Shown one piece after another: positions 1 through 11,432 of a stretch of 64,000 nt of DNA. Positions within the stretch are counted from its first letter, which is position 1, and every line of letters starts with the position of its first letter. Position numbers and translations under genes: made by a program. The notes under the pieces are model-generated. The model did not search any database and had not been told where the DNA came from. It saw only the letters and a list, made by a program, of their open reading frames with translations. The stretch lies in the NCBI RefSeq assembly GCF_010183535.1, contig NC_071331.1, positions 12,772,001-12,836,000 of the forward strand. The letters are read 5' to 3'. The stretch comes from Caenorhabditis remanei (taxonomy: Eukaryota > Nematoda > Chromadorea > Rhabditida > Rhabditidae).

Positions 1-266
1 CTCTTTTAGATGCTTCTAACGGATTTCCAATATTCGACCCACCGACCGAGTTACAGCCTTTTTTCGATCAGTTGGACCAATATTTAAGTTGTTCATTCCC
101 AAATCATTCTGTAGAGGACATGGATCTCAGTGAATTCGTGTGCAGTTTTTCTCAAACTTCTCAAGTTGATAGGATTGACCATGTTCTTTCAGATGCACCA
201 AACCTATTATCAGTATTCGACCTACCGACCGAGTTGAAACCAGAGACATGCCACCCTCTTACATAA
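1..266 (+). CDS. 3' end of an unknown protein-coding gene (partial)
   Basis: An open frame enters from the left edge (codons in phase with base 3) and ends at TAA 264-266, giving about 87 C-terminal residues. It carries an imperfect internal repeat: FPIFDPPTELQP near the start and LSVFDLPTELKP near the end, each in an acidic, aromatic context. No signal peptide, membrane segment or catalytic motif is visible. An AATAAA at 307-312 lies about 40 bases after the stop and fits a polyadenylation signal on this strand. I do not recognise the family. The call rests on the clean frame, the repeat and the poly(A) signal. Confidence 0.5.
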   Translation, partial: LLDASNGFPIFDPPTELQPFFDQLDQYLSCSFPNHSVEDMDLSEFVCSFSQTSQVDRIDHVLSDAPNLLSVFDLPTELKPETCHPLT

Positions 267-350
267 TTTTTCAACAGAGAGAATTTCAATGTTGAAAGTG
301 TGAGTTAATAAAATGGAGAAAGGGAAACTAATGTGATGAAGAATATTAAT

Positions 351-1085
351 TCAGATGTAAAGAAATGGATTTTCAGTTCGAAGGATCTCATAACTGTCCA
401 TTGTTTCGTAGTTACATGCAGACACTAGATCCATGCACGGGTTGATTGGTGGACGCTGCAAAAATAGAGCAAAATCTTCGAAAAACTGGGGAAACGGAGT
501 GTTTTAAATATAAACTCACAACTCTCTCCGCCAACTCTTTCGCTTGTTTGTAAGGGAGAACTGCCATTTCGGGTACACAGTTGTCCTGACATGTTCGATA
601 CTAAATATAATTATTACATATATTTTATCTATCCACTTTTCAGAAGCAATACCTTGATACACAATTCGAATAGTTTTGAGCATTCGGAATCGTAACATTT
701 GTATAGTTTGTCATAAGTGCTGGAAATTGAGTTTAGTTTATTTTGACGAAACACCATTGAGTTGAGGTTGAAGTGAATTAATTAATTATTTGAAACAACA
801 AAAATTGTGTCATTATTACAAAAGGAAATCTCATTCACTTCTCATTTGTTCTTTAATAAACTGTTCAGATATTCTCTTACCTTCTGACAGACGATTTTCT
901 CACATTCTCCGTCTCACATCCATCTTTACAAGCTTTATTCTCCACGTCATTGATATCGAAGAGTCTAGAAATACTCGATTTTTCTGAAATAGAAGTTTCT
1001 GAAACTGGACTCACTCATCGAGAATAGCAGAATGACAGTAGGATGTGAATGACACAAAAACAGCACAGATCAGCAGTTTATTCAT
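351..1085 (-). CDS. small secreted cysteine-containing protein
   Basis: The first exon starts at ATG 1085 and encodes a hydrophobic signal peptide (MNKLLICAVFVSFTSYCHSA). Reading leftward, five exons join in consistent phase: the leader, a charged segment with ACKDGCETEN, a segment with YKCYDSECSKLFELC, a segment beginning DNCVPEMAV, and a last exon with NPCMDLVSACNYE ending at TGA 351-353. The mature peptide is about 115 residues with regularly spaced cysteines (CxxxC, CxxxxC, CxxxxxxxC), as expected of a disulfide-bonded extracellular protein. The first intron is unusually short (about 31 bp, GTGAGT to TTTCAG), which lowers confidence in that junction. It lies next to a second secreted-protein gene on the same strand. 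Function is unknown. Confidence 0.6.
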
Positions 1086-1197
1086 TATTATCCGAAAAAT
1101 TCAAAAGATTTGGAAACGGAAAAAACAATCGAGAAACTGTTAGGCGGTTCGATGTTCAGAAAGTTTAGGCAAAATTAAAGTTCACGTCGAAAGATAT

Positions 1198-1904
1198 TTA
1201 TTGTCTCAAATCAGTCGCAATTCGATTCGCTTCCTCAAAGATATCTTCATCTGATCTGAATGTACTTCTTGGAGACAGAAACTCGCATCTGATAAGGAAC
1301 TCGACACTGGAGGAACGACATCTGAAACTTCCTCATTTCATTCTCTGAAACTACTTTATTTACTCACTTTGCATCTCTCCAAATGAAGAAATTCGGAGAT
1401 CTCTTCTCAATCTTGTAAGTGAAATGTCCGAAGCAACTACGATGATTTTGAGGAATTCTTTTGATCAAATAAGCTGTGTCGGCTCCCGGACAGACAATGT
1501 TACAGTAGTTTCTCGGTTTTCCATCGTTTTCCTCCTATGACAAATATGTATTAATTGGGAAATAGGCCAGATGGTTGTGATCTTTTTGACACTAGCTTTT
1601 TTCTGATAATGCTCAAAAACTTTTCGGCAGACCTAATTGAAAATACCCTTACCTCAAAACATGGATCGAACGGAGCTGGTCTCGGATTTGGGTCGTTTTC
1701 AGTCTCCAACAGTGACACTTTGCAAGAAGATGCATCTTTCTTCTGGACCGGAGAATCTCCAGCTTTACATGTGATCAGACGCCATTCTGAAAATCAAACT
1801 CATCACTTAGCTTCACATATACTATTCTAACGCCAATGTTTGCTCTCCAATCCAGAAACTACAGATGTGTAGAATAATACTAGAATAATAAGAGAACGGA
1901 TCAT
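1198..1904 (-). CDS. small secreted protein with conserved Cys/Trp pattern
   Basis: It starts at ATG 1904 with a signal peptide (MIRSLIILVLFYTSVVSG). Four exons join in phase: the leader to ESKHW, an exon with WRLITCKAGDSP through PFDPCFE, an exon with NYCNIVCPGADTAYLI and SCFGHFTYKI through FFIWRDA, and the last exon with KCRSSSVEFLIRCEF to TAA 1198-1200. The mature protein is about 145 residues with eight cysteines and no membrane segment, so it is predicted to be extracellular. The three introns are about 45, 85 and 46 bp. I do not recognise the family by name. The neighbouring gene at 351-1085 is also secreted and in the same orientation, but they share no obvious sequence. Confidence 0.65.
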
Positions 1905-2257
1905 AATGATCACTGATGACAAGTATAAACCTTCTCTTCTCGTCTCCTTTTATATGGTCACTTTTCGCTTTCCTTCCGACTTTCGGGTTAACGACATCAT
2001 CATCTTATGGAAGAGAGAAACGGTGTTCAAAACAAACTAATAAAACTGTCATTCTTGTGTTCCGGATATTATTTGAAGATTATCAAGATTTCATGGTAAT
2101 TTCATATTTTAATGAATGTTCCATTATTTTGAAATGAGTCTATTGAGAAACAGTTTTTCCTTGATATTCTAGATGAAAACTCAATTTTATTGGAACTCAA
2201 ATACGACAAGAAAAAGTTCGATTCGAACTAAAATTCTTCAATAATTCTTCGCCTTTC
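1905..2257. other. intergenic, AT-rich, no gene seen
   Basis: This gap holds the upstream region of the minus-strand secreted-protein gene and the 3' flank of the kinase gene. No convincing exon was found on either strand. Confidence 0.5.
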
Positions 2258-3549
2258 TCAATACAATTCCTCTTTCTTATCATCTTCATATCTCTCCACT
2301 TTCTTCTCTTCTTTCGGCTTCTCTTCTTCCTTTTTCTCTTCCTTCTTCTCCTTTGGTTCCTTGACTTCTTTCAATGATTTTCCAGCTTCCAACTCAACTT
2401 CCTTCTTCTTAATAACCTTCTGAGTTTGCTCCAAAACTCCATTCTTTTTCTTTTCTTGCTCTTCTTTCATTTTCTTATTCAAATATTCTTCCCAGTCGTA
2501 TGGATACTCAGTTGATCCCGTATTCTTCATCGCCTCTCTCAACAAATAATACATTCTTTCGTAGTTCGGTTCATCGAAGAATTTTCCCTTGTCAATGGTT
2601 TCAAGGATTTCAAGATATTCACGGGGACATCTGAAACCAAGTCTAGAAATAATGAGCCAACACAACTGAAACCAACCCTCCAAACATTTTCTTCTTAACG
2701 ATCGGGTCAGTTCGAATAGCTCGTTTCTCTTGTCCGACTTGTCCAATTTCAGTCATGTTACGCCATGGAAGAGATCCTTTCGTGATTTCGACCTAAAATT
2801 GTTGCTCTCGACAACAATTCAACACCGTCTAGGATGAAACATAAAATCTCAATCAAACTCACCAGCATATAAATCCAAGTTTCACAATCATCCTGTCTAC
2901 AAAGTTCTCTTCCAGCATGACAACTGACTGGAGCATACTTCACAGTTCCTCGGAATCCAGCTACATTCCGTGGCTTCTTGATAGTTCCATCCTCGTGAGC
3001 AAACTTACGAGCCATTCCGAAATCGAGAACATAAACTTTGCGGAGCTCATTCACTTCAGCCCGACCAATTGTGTAGTTTCCAGGTTTGACGTCACGATGA
3101 AGATAACCAATGTTATGCATATCTTCGAGAGCTTCAAGAGATTGGCGGCCTACGGAAATGGCGGTTCCCATCCTGAAAAGAAGTTCAAAATGGAATATTC
3201 AGACTAAGAAGTTCACTCACGAAAACTTCTTAGTCGGTGCATTTGCTCTCAAATCAGCCAACGACAATCCGACAAATGTCATGACAACATAATTGAAATT
3301 GTCCACTTGTCCCTTGTCTTCAATGTTACAGAAATGACGTCCACCCGCCTTTTTCAACTCATTCAACACATAAACTTCCATCTTCAACAACTGAATCTTC
3401 TCATCTTTCCCCTCAACTTTCAAAGCGAACAAGTCTCCTTTTGGATTCGAACATTTGTAGACGGCTCCAAATGCGCCTTCTCCAAGCTTCTTGTCGATTT
3501 TCCATTTTTTCACTTTTTGACCGACATTCAATTGGATCAAGTCTCCCAT
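2258..3549 (-). CDS. TTBK/casein-kinase-1-like protein kinase (nematode expansion)
   Basis: Four exons encode a Ser/Thr kinase of the CK1/tau-tubulin kinase group. The N-lobe has the glycine loop LGEGAFGAVYKC and the VAIK-equivalent lysine in LFALKVEG. After the first intron come the catalytic loop LHRDVKPGNYTIG, the metal-binding VLDFGMARKF, and VKYAPVSCHAGRELCRQDD, the CK1-type region that replaces the usual APE segment. Further on are SLPWRN and CPREYLEIL of the C-lobe, so all catalytic residues are present. The tail (about the last 70 residues) is almost pure Lys/Glu and ends at 2258-2260. One junction, near codon GGA of KKKMFGG, uses a weak GTTGGT donor. Such kinases are greatly expanded in Caenorhabditis and are often germline or sperm expressed; that expression is family knowledge, not seen here. 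Confidence 0.88.
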
Positions 3550-4014
3550 TTTTATGAGTTACTGGAACGACAGTTGAAAAATAAGAAACGTTGCATGAAG
3601 ATTTTGCTCACCTTTTTGTATTCGGCAAAAACTAACAAAGTGAATGCAAACTGAATTTATTCCCGTTCATTTATTTATCAATTGGCCTCGGTTTTTTATT
3701 GAATAAGTGTTATTGGATTATTCTTCACGTTATATTTCGACTTTTTGAATTACGGAACTATGAAAAAGGAAAAGGGAGAGAAGATACACTATTCTTCCCT
3801 AATGATGAAATAGATTCAACCCGATTAATTTCAGAGTAAATCTGATTCTACAAATTCTCTGTGATTATTGGTGTAAAACGAAACCAAGTCGCAACATTTT
3901 AGTAAAGTCAAGTAACTTTATTCTCACAAAAATTTGGAAAGTTCTACCATAAGTAGTTTGTATTCCTCTTTGAATAATTCAAAATTTCAGATAAACACTT
4001 ATACATCGAAGGGG
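3550..4014. other. intergenic, no gene seen
   Basis: This AT-rich stretch upstream of the kinase gene also holds the 3' flank of the first chemoreceptor gene. No exon with coding character was found. Confidence 0.5.
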
Positions 4015-5338
4015 TCAAAATCTTGTCGTTGGGAAATCTGTTAATTTTCTTGATGTAGATGTAGTCAATGATTCAACTCTCCTAACCTGAAAATCTCTAT
4101 GTTTCAAATACAATTTAAAGATTCAAACATACCATACGATTTCTTAGAATTATCAGCTGTATTCTTCGAGACACGTCATTATTGAAAATGAGAATTGTGA
4201 ATGGTCCAATGAAAGATAGGATTCCGTAAACAAGAGGATAGTATTTCCTAGTTTTCACTATTCCTTCTTTCTAAAAATTAATAGTAATATTCATGATAGG
4301 ATATATTGAAACGCACATTATCCATAACCGCAAAAACATTTAAGCAAGAAAGATAGATGAGTAATATGACTTGAGCAGCAAAAGATAAGAAAACTTGAAA
4401 AGCCAAACGAATTTCTCTGCGTAAAGACCTGAAATATTGGAAACCATTTCTGAACAAAACGTCCAGGATTTTCACTTGGACATCGAATGACTTTTATCTC
4501 GAATAAATTTAATCATGAGTCCATATGAGATGACACAAGCTGAGCAAGAGAATAACAAATAAATGAACGAAATTCTGGTCGCTTTCTGAAATGATTAATT
4601 CTTTCAACAGCTTTGGTTTGTTAATTTTACACTAATGATAGCTGAATCCATAACCAACGCCATATTCTCTGGATAATCGAAGCTGATTTCAGTGTCTGGA
4701 AAACATACGGCACTAAAAACGACAGATGGAATCCAGTACATTATCCAAATCGTCCACGGTTTCGCTTGCTGGATGTACTGAAAATAATTTAACTTCATTA
4801 ATTAGTTCGTACTGTTCGTGTGACCCATGTAACTTTGCAAAGTGGCTTAACAATAATTAAAAATCGATGAATTGTCATGAAAAGGATTCCGTTCACTCGA
4901 AAAACGATGCACCAGTAGAGACCATTATAGTATACTGAAAGTTCAGTTTAGTTCGTTTGGGCTTTCCGTTCAAGATAAATTCTGGTACTTGCTGCATATC
5001 CGAACTCCGGATGATTGAAAATTATATGAGGAGTCAGAACGAAGGCTACTCTGGATATTGTATAAAACGCCAAAGAAATGAAATCAGCAATATTCTGAAA
5101 ATGAATTATGAGTTCCGGTCTAATTTTCGGTAATCCTCACATGCTGAATCAATATTGTATAGAAAGCAGATTTGAACAATGTATTTCGTTCTCTCATTTT
5201 CAATATAAAAACAAAAATAAAAATGGACACTGGCGTTATGATCACAAACAGAATAGCATATGCAAAGAGCTGCCACCAAGAGTATCTGAAACTCGTTTGA
5301 TTACAATTTCCATATTCTCCAGAAACTCACAAAGCCAT
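4015..5338 (-). CDS. serpentine (7TM) chemoreceptor, srv-like (copy A)
   Basis: It starts at ATG 5338 (MALYSWWQLFAYAILFVI) and is built from nine short exons in phase, ending at TGA 4015-4017. Seven hydrophobic segments follow the layout of nematode srv/srg-type receptors. TM1 is followed by KMRERNTLFKSAFYTILIQH, TM3 is followed by TIHRFLIIVKP, TM4 begins WTIWIMYWIPS, the TM6 exon begins SLRREIRLAFQVFLSF, and TM7 has LSFIGPFTILIFNNDV. The tail after TM7 is encoded by a separate small exon (VRRVESLTTSTSRK). It is a member of the cluster running to 14908 and is closest to copy B. The role is inferred to be odorant or pheromone detection in chemosensory cilia. Assignment to srv rather than another serpentine class is from remembered motifs and is less sure than the 7TM call. 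Confidence 0.78.
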
Positions 5339-5650
5339 ATTTCCTAACTATAATGTTTCAAAGAGGGGAAAATCTGAACAGTTTCGTCGAATGAAATATT
5401 CAAACTAAATATTTTTGAAAACTAAAAGTAGACCAGCTGAATTCCAGACATATGTAGACTGAAAAGAAGAGAAAAATGTGAATTTCTCACACTAATAAAT
5501 CATTTTGAGCTAATAAAAAACTCAATTTCTTCTTGAAATTTTAAGCATTCAGGTTCTGAATTCTAAACTTTTGATTTTTTGAGTGTTTCAATCAGAGAGA
5601 CTGAGAAAATCGGGAACTTGGAGGGCAACCTCGGATCCAGTAACTCACCT
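5339..5650. other. intergenic between chemoreceptor copies A and B
   Basis: This is non-coding spacer with short hydrophobic-coding shadows only. It is the likely promoter region of the minus-strand receptor at 4015-5338. Confidence 0.4.
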
Positions 5651-7101
5651 TCAAACACGTGACGTCACCAACACATTCTTCGGTTTCTGAGTTGAAACTA
5701 CAGAAGAATCAACTTGGACATCCTATAGTTTGAATATATACTCAATTTAACTGTTCAAAACTCACCAATTTCTTGCCAAATACTATCAGTTTCATTTCTT
5801 TAGATACATCTTTATTGAAAATGAGAATTGTAAACGGTCCGATGAATGAAAGAGTTCCATAGGCCAGAGGAAAGAATCTCCGGAGATTCACTATTTGTGC
5901 AGTCTGAAATTCAAGCAGTTTCTCTAGTGAAGATGTACGAATCCAACATTATCCATTTCTGCAAAAATATAGGAAAAGAATAGATAAATAAGAAGAACAA
6001 CTTGAGCAGCAAATGACAACGAAACTTGAAGTGCTAGACGAATTTCTCGTCGGAATGACCTGAAACTTTTATACGGACACTTTAACAGATTCCCACTCAC
6101 TTGGTCACGGAATGGCTACTCGTTCTGATTGACTTTATGATGAGACCATAGAGAGTGACACAAACTACACAGACAACCAATAGATATAGAAATATAACTC
6201 TTGTGTAGATCTGAAAACTTCTCATTCATTCCGTTAGCCTGCTCTCTAACTAACACTAATAATTGATGGATCCATTGCTAGCAACATTTTTTCAGGAGAG
6301 TCAAAACCAATTTCAAGATCGGAAAAGCATATTGCACTGAGAATTAGAGAAGGAATCCAGAATACAACCCATATTTTCCATGGTTCAAATTTTTGGAACA
6401 TCTGAAATTAGAAATAAGGGTTGTCGTAAAAATGGATATTCTCCCAAACCCGAGTAATTTTGTGAGCTGGTTTGACAATAATCAAACACCTATGGACTGT
6501 CATAAATGCAATTCCATTCGTTCGGAAAACAAAGGACCAATATATTCCGTCATAAAATACTAAAAATCGATGTTTTACTTTTATAAATACAGGCTTGCAT
6601 ACCTGCTGCAAACCGATATCTCTGATAGTTATATAAAAAGTTTGGAATCAAGACGTAAGAAACTTTTTGAAATGCGTAGAATAGCAAGGCCGATATATCA
6701 GATATGGCCTGAATCACGAGAGTATTAATTGACTATTTTTTTGAAAGAGAATTAAAATCTCACATGTTGAACTAGAATGGTATAAAAAGTGGACTTGAAC
6801 ATCACAACATGTCTTCTCAGCTTCAAAATACAAACCAAAATCAGGAAATAAATAGGTGTAATAATCACAAAAAGAACGTAGTAAACAACAAGAGGCATTT
6901 GATAACTTGTTGTGTTCGTTTTTTCAGTTTTTCCGAAATCAGAAGTGTCTCTGCAAATCAAGAATCTTCTGGAGAACTTTTTGGTGAACTTGATGGGAAC
7001 TTTTTCAGAAAAAAAATAGTGGAACTGCTCAAAACAAATATTGTTTTTGATTTTTTCAGAAGCTTGAAAAAATTAAATATGAAAAGAACTTACGGATTCA
7101 T
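5651..7101 (-). CDS. serpentine (7TM) chemoreceptor, srv-like (copy B)
   Basis: The proposed start is ATG 7101 (MNP, with a donor right after), which joins in phase to TSDFGKTEKTN and TM1. Later exons give LRRHVVMFKSTFYTILVQH after TM1, FMTVHRCLIIVKP after TM3, PWKIWVVFWIPSLILS at TM4, SFRREIRLALQVSLSF at TM6 and LSFIGPFTILIFNKDV at TM7. A last exon (DVQVDSSVVSTQKPK) ends at TGA 5651-5653. The exon-intron layout matches copy A, including the separate tail exon, so A and B are paralogues. The tiny first exon could be wrong: the bases just upstream hold a fragment in another frame that shares the same donor. Confidence 0.76.
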
Positions 7102-7129
7102 TTTTGCTATCTAGAAGTGAACCCAAAGT

Positions 7130-7780
7130 CGAAATCAAGCTGTAGGTGTAGTTCAAACCGATCAAAAGGTTGCAGATGACAAAGTAAGTAATAAATTTCT
7201 AGAATTCATTTTCAACCGAGTGCAACTTCTTTTTCTTCTCGAAAAACAGCATCACTACAGTAATAAAACTTCAGCTTTTCACTAAATAAATTATGTAGTC
7301 ACATGATTACAAAGGTTGAAGTTTAGTTTATATAACTTTTAGAACATTTGTAAAGGAAATTTCAAGTAATAAATCAGTAAAGAAACACATGATAGTAGAG
7401 TAAACAAGTTTATTGGGAGCCCAATAGCACATGCTATGAATGATCTGAGACGGTCACTGACAGAAGGTAATTTATTGGTTCCAAAATATTCATCATTGTT
7501 AATCTTACCATTGTCTCTACACTCCACGATATGCTGGAGCTCGAGAAGTTCGTTTCTTGCCGGAAAAACATTCAGATGTATGGCTGTTCTGGAATACATA
7601 ATGCATTTTCGAGCTTTATGTGGCGTCGCAGCAAGAATGGCGGCAAGACTCTGAAAACTAATATTCAAATTTCTTGTTGACAACCCAAAACGTAGAACAA
7701 TCACACGGAAATAGTTAGTATTATCAAATAAATCAGAATAAAACAAAAACCGGAATAGCAATGACGTAGCCAGTTAAGTA
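7130..7780 (-). pseudogene. broken 7TM-receptor-like fragment
   Basis: A 140-codon frame (7339-7761) ends with a TM1-like stretch (CAIGLPINLFTLLSCVSLL). To its left, 7130-7210 encodes a TM2-like stretch (YFVICNLLIGLNYTYSL) after a TTCTAG acceptor. No usable donor lies between the first segment and its in-frame stop, so the two cannot be joined cleanly. A related but more decayed copy of the upstream part lies at 9697-9900. I read this as the remains of a receptor from a different serpentine family than the neighbours. A real gene with a missed exon structure is possible. Confidence 0.3.
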
Positions 7781-8048
7781 CGTCACCACCAACCATGGAA
7801 ACCCGAGTCACAAGTTTTCGGTTTGAAAATATTTGAATTTTGGGAACAGAAAGGTTGTTTTCTTTTTTAGTAAATCACCAAAGACTAAATTAACGAATTC
7901 CCAGACATAACCATCAAAATAAAGTGGAAAATAGGACAAAAATAATAAAATGGGTAACTATTTTTTTCGCATGTGCTGGCTAATAACTGTTTTGAAATTG
8001 AAAAATTCTCGCTAATTTTCGAATTATTTCTTTTACTTCAAGAAAGAT

Positions 8049-9284
8049 TTATCTCATCATAGAAACATTATCATTATTTCGAGCAGGTTGCAATGAAGAA
8101 TCCGGACGGGTCTTGTTCTTGTTATTGAATACCAATTCTTTGACATTTTGAGTCAATTCTTTGTTAAATAGAAGAATGGTAAAGGGTCCAATAAATGAAA
8201 TGACTCCATTCACAAGTGGGAAGAATCCTCTGATCCATTGAATCATTATACTCTAAATCAACATAATATTTATTGTGAATTCTGATCATGATTCCCTCTC
8301 ACATTGTCATTACTTGCATACATGTTGAGAAACGTCATGTAGAGGAGAAGAGCTAGAAGACCAGCAAATGGAAGAGACATCTGTAGAGCCAGGCGAAGCT
8401 CTCGCTTTGTTGATCTAAAAGTATCCAGATTACCGAGAATCTTCTAGAATATAGCTACTTACTGAGACATTGTCTGTACTTTTGACCTCACGAAAACAAT
8501 GATCGATAGATAAGAAAATAGGCAAAGTAGACAAGAAATGGCGAGAAAGACAACGATGATTTTGGAGTATCGCTGAAAGAAAACATCGAGCTTTTAATCA
8601 GATTCTTGACTTACATCAACAATTGATGTATCCATGGCAAATATTAAAATATTAGCCAATTGGAACCTAATTTTCCATTCTAAAAAGAAGAAACAATTGA
8701 AGATGATAGGTGGAATCCAGAAGCGAATGCAAATGAGAAGTTGCTTTTCTCTTTGGATAAACTGCAACAATAGAGTTTCAGACATTTCAAAAACACTAGA
8801 TCTCTCCTACATGAGTGAATACTGATGATGGTTTCACAATGACCAAATATCGATGAATTGTGAGAAGAACAACTCCATGTGCTCGGAAAACTATGCACCA
8901 ATAGACACCATTCATGGAAACTCAAACAAAGGATAACATTTAAATCTCAACAAGATCCTTACTTTGGGCGAATGGAACAGCTTCTTGAAAAAAGAAATAT
9001 CCTGAAAACAAGCTAGTAGTTATCTTGAAAATTGTATAAAATGTGAGACTGAGAAGGTCTGATATTATCTGAAAAATCAAACAGTTTTTCCTATTCCTAT
9101 GGTTTATTGTGACTACATGTTGCATTAGTAAAGTGTAGAAAGACGTTCGAAATACATTATTTGACATCCTGAACTTAAGAAGAGATATAAAAATGAAGAA
9201 ATAGATAGGTGTAATAAAGATAAAGATAATGAAATAAATGACAAGAGGCCACGATTGAAAACTTGGATAACTCGAATCGACCAT
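8049..9284 (-). CDS. serpentine (7TM) chemoreceptor, srv-like (copy C)
   Basis: It starts at ATG 9284 (MVDSSYPSFQSWPLVI) and uses seven exons. Landmarks are FRMSNNVFRTSFYTLLMQH after TM1, LLTIHRYLVIVKPSS after TM3, ICIRFWIPPIIFNCFFF at TM4, STKRELRLALQMSLPF before TM6 and VISFIGPFTILLFNKEL at TM7; the stop is at 8049. It is the left member of a recent tandem pair with copy D, 2,148 bp apart over the whole gene. One acceptor (8921-8923) reads TTTGAG where copy D has TTACAG, so exon 3 (SMNGVYWCIVF) may be spliced poorly. All frames are otherwise open. The inferred role is chemosensory. Confidence 0.75.
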
Positions 9285-9429
9285 TTTTCACCCTGTGAAT
9301 AGCAGAAAAACGAACGGAAAATTTGATTTCCTGTTAGAATAGAAGAAAAACGAACGAATATAATGAAAGACTCCCACATGTTCATTTTCAAGAATTCGGT
9401 GACAAATTTCGGTTTTCTCTCAAAATGAA

Positions 9430-9690
9430 AAAAATAAAACAATTAACATTATGATCGCGGTCGGAAACTAAAAACATGATGAGCTGTCTTAAATCTGAGC
9501 CTAGCAGTATTATCACTCCGAATTGGTCGTATCGATGAATCTGGACGGCTATTGCGCTTATTATTGAACACCAATTCTCTTATTTTTTGGCTCAATTCTT
9601 TGTTGAATAGAATTGTAATTGTTCAGATGAAAGAGATAATTCCATTGATAAGCGAGAAAAATCCGCGAATCCATTGTAATATGCTGCTTT
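9430..9690 (-). pseudogene. orphan terminal exon of a chemoreceptor (copy of the gene E last exon)
   Basis: This stretch matches the TM7/tail exon of copy E (11559-11806) almost base for base but has lost the rest of the gene. In place of GGAGAATTG it reads GAATTG, with a nearby GGTCCA to GTTCAG change that damages the conserved FIGP region. It ends at about 9690 in GAAAGTTC, directly abutting sequence related to the 7.6 kb fragment. It is the truncated edge of the duplicated block and cannot encode a receptor. Confidence 0.72.
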
Positions 9691-9696
9691 GAAAGT

Positions 9697-10196
9697 TCTG
9701 GAATAAATAATGTATTTTTTATTTTTATGTGGCGTCGCAACAAAAAAGTTGGAAAGACTGTGAAAACTAGTATTCAGATTACTAATCGGCAATCGAAAAC
9801 TTAGAAACTTATATGATGAACTAACAATGTATAGAATGCGGTCTGAAACAATGGAACGGGAATAATTGTTATTATCGAGTGGATCAGGATAAAACATTTA
9901 CCCGAGTAGCAATGACGTACTCAGGTAAGTACGTCACCAGCTGCCAGTTGAAATCCAAGTCATTCATTTCCGATTTGAAAATATTTGAATTTTGGGAACA
10001 TAAAGAAATTTTCTTTTTGAGTTAATCCCCAAAGACTAAGTTAACGAATTCCCAGACATAACCATTAAAATGAAGTGGAAAATAGGGCAGAACTAGCTGA
10101 AATAACAATTTTCCAAACGTCTACTGGCTAATAACTATTTTGAATTTGAAAATTTTTCTCTAACTTTCGAATTATATCTCTCATGTTAGAACAGTT
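9697..10196 (-). pseudogene. duplicated GPCR-like fragment and spacer
   Basis: Bases 9697-9900 resemble 7580-7765 (both encode ATPHK...SRT), and about 9900-10110 resembles the spacer 7760-7960, including the shared run of about 20 bases around AACGAATTCCCAGACATAAC. This is the start of the second copy of the tandem unit. Frames are short and it has no complete gene. Confidence 0.5.
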
Positions 10197-11432
10197 TTAT
10201 CTCATCATAAAAACATTATCATTATTTCGAGCCGGTTGCATTGAAGAATCCGAACGGTTATTGTTCTTGTTATTGAATATCATTTCTCTGACATTTTGAG
10301 TCAATTCTTTGTTAAATAGAAGAATGGTAAAGGGTCCAATAAATGAAATGACTCCATTCACAAGTGGGAAGGATCCTCTGATCCATTGCATTATTATACT
10401 CTAAATCAAATTAATATTTATCGGGAATTCTGATCATGATTCCCTCTCACATTATCATTAATTGCCAATAGGTTGAGAAACGTCATGTAGAGGAGAAGAG
10501 CTAAAAGGCCAGCAAATGGGAGGGACATCTGGAGAGCCAGTCGAAGCTCTCGTTTTATTGATCTAAAAGTATCCAGGTTATTGAAAATCTTCTTGAATAT
10601 AGCAACTTACTGAGACATTGTCTGAGCTTTTGACCTCACGAAAACAATGATCGATAGATAAGAAAATAGGCAAAGTAGACAAGAAATGCCGAGAAAAATT
10701 ATGATGAGTTTGGAGTATAGCTGAGAGAAAACATCGAGATTTTAATCAGATTCTTGACTTACATCAACAATTGATGTATCCATGACAAATATTAAAAAAC
10801 CATCCAATTTGTACCTAATTTTCCATTCTAAAAAGAAGAAACAGTTGAAGATGATAGGTGGAATCCAGAAGCGAATGCAAATGAGAAGTTGCTTTTCTCT
10901 TTGGATAAACTGCAACAATAGAGTTTCAGACATTTCAAAAACACTAGATCTCTCCTACATGAGTGAGTACTGATGATGGTTTATTAATGATCAAATATCG
11001 GTGAATTGTGAGAAGAGCGATCCCATGTGCTCGGAACACTATACTCCAATAGACACCATTCAAGAAAACTGTAACAAAGCATTTATTTTATATCTCAACA
11101 AGATCCTTACTTTGTGCGAATGGAATAGCTTCTTGAAAAAAGAAATATTCTGGGAACAGGGTGGTACTTAGCTTTAAAATTGTATAAAATGTGAGACTGA
11201 GAAGGTCTGATATTATCTGAAAAATCAAGCAGTTTTTCCTTTTTCTATGGTTTATTGTGACTACATGTTGCATTAGTAAAGTGTAGAAAGATGTTCGAAA
11301 TACATTATTTGCCCTCCTGAACTTAAGAAGCGATATGAAAATGAAGAAATAGATAGGAGTAATGAGGGTATAGATAGTAAAATATATGACAAGAGGCCAC
11401 CATTGAGAATTTGGATAACTCGCATCGACCAT
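10197..11432 (-). CDS. serpentine (7TM) chemoreceptor, srv-like (copy D)
   Basis: It starts at ATG 11432 (MVDASYPNSQWWPLVI) and has seven exons in the same phases as copy C; the stop is at 10197. Landmarks are RRANNVFRTSFYTLLMQH, LLTIHRYLIINKPSS, ICIRFWIPPIIFNCFFF, SIKRELRLALQMSLPF and VISFIGPFTILLFNKEL. Compared with copy C the exon 3 acceptor is a normal TTACAG, and coding differences are scattered and mostly conservative (for example KLDGFLIF versus QLANILIF before TM5). This looks like the intact member of the pair. The ligand is unknown. Confidence 0.8.
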
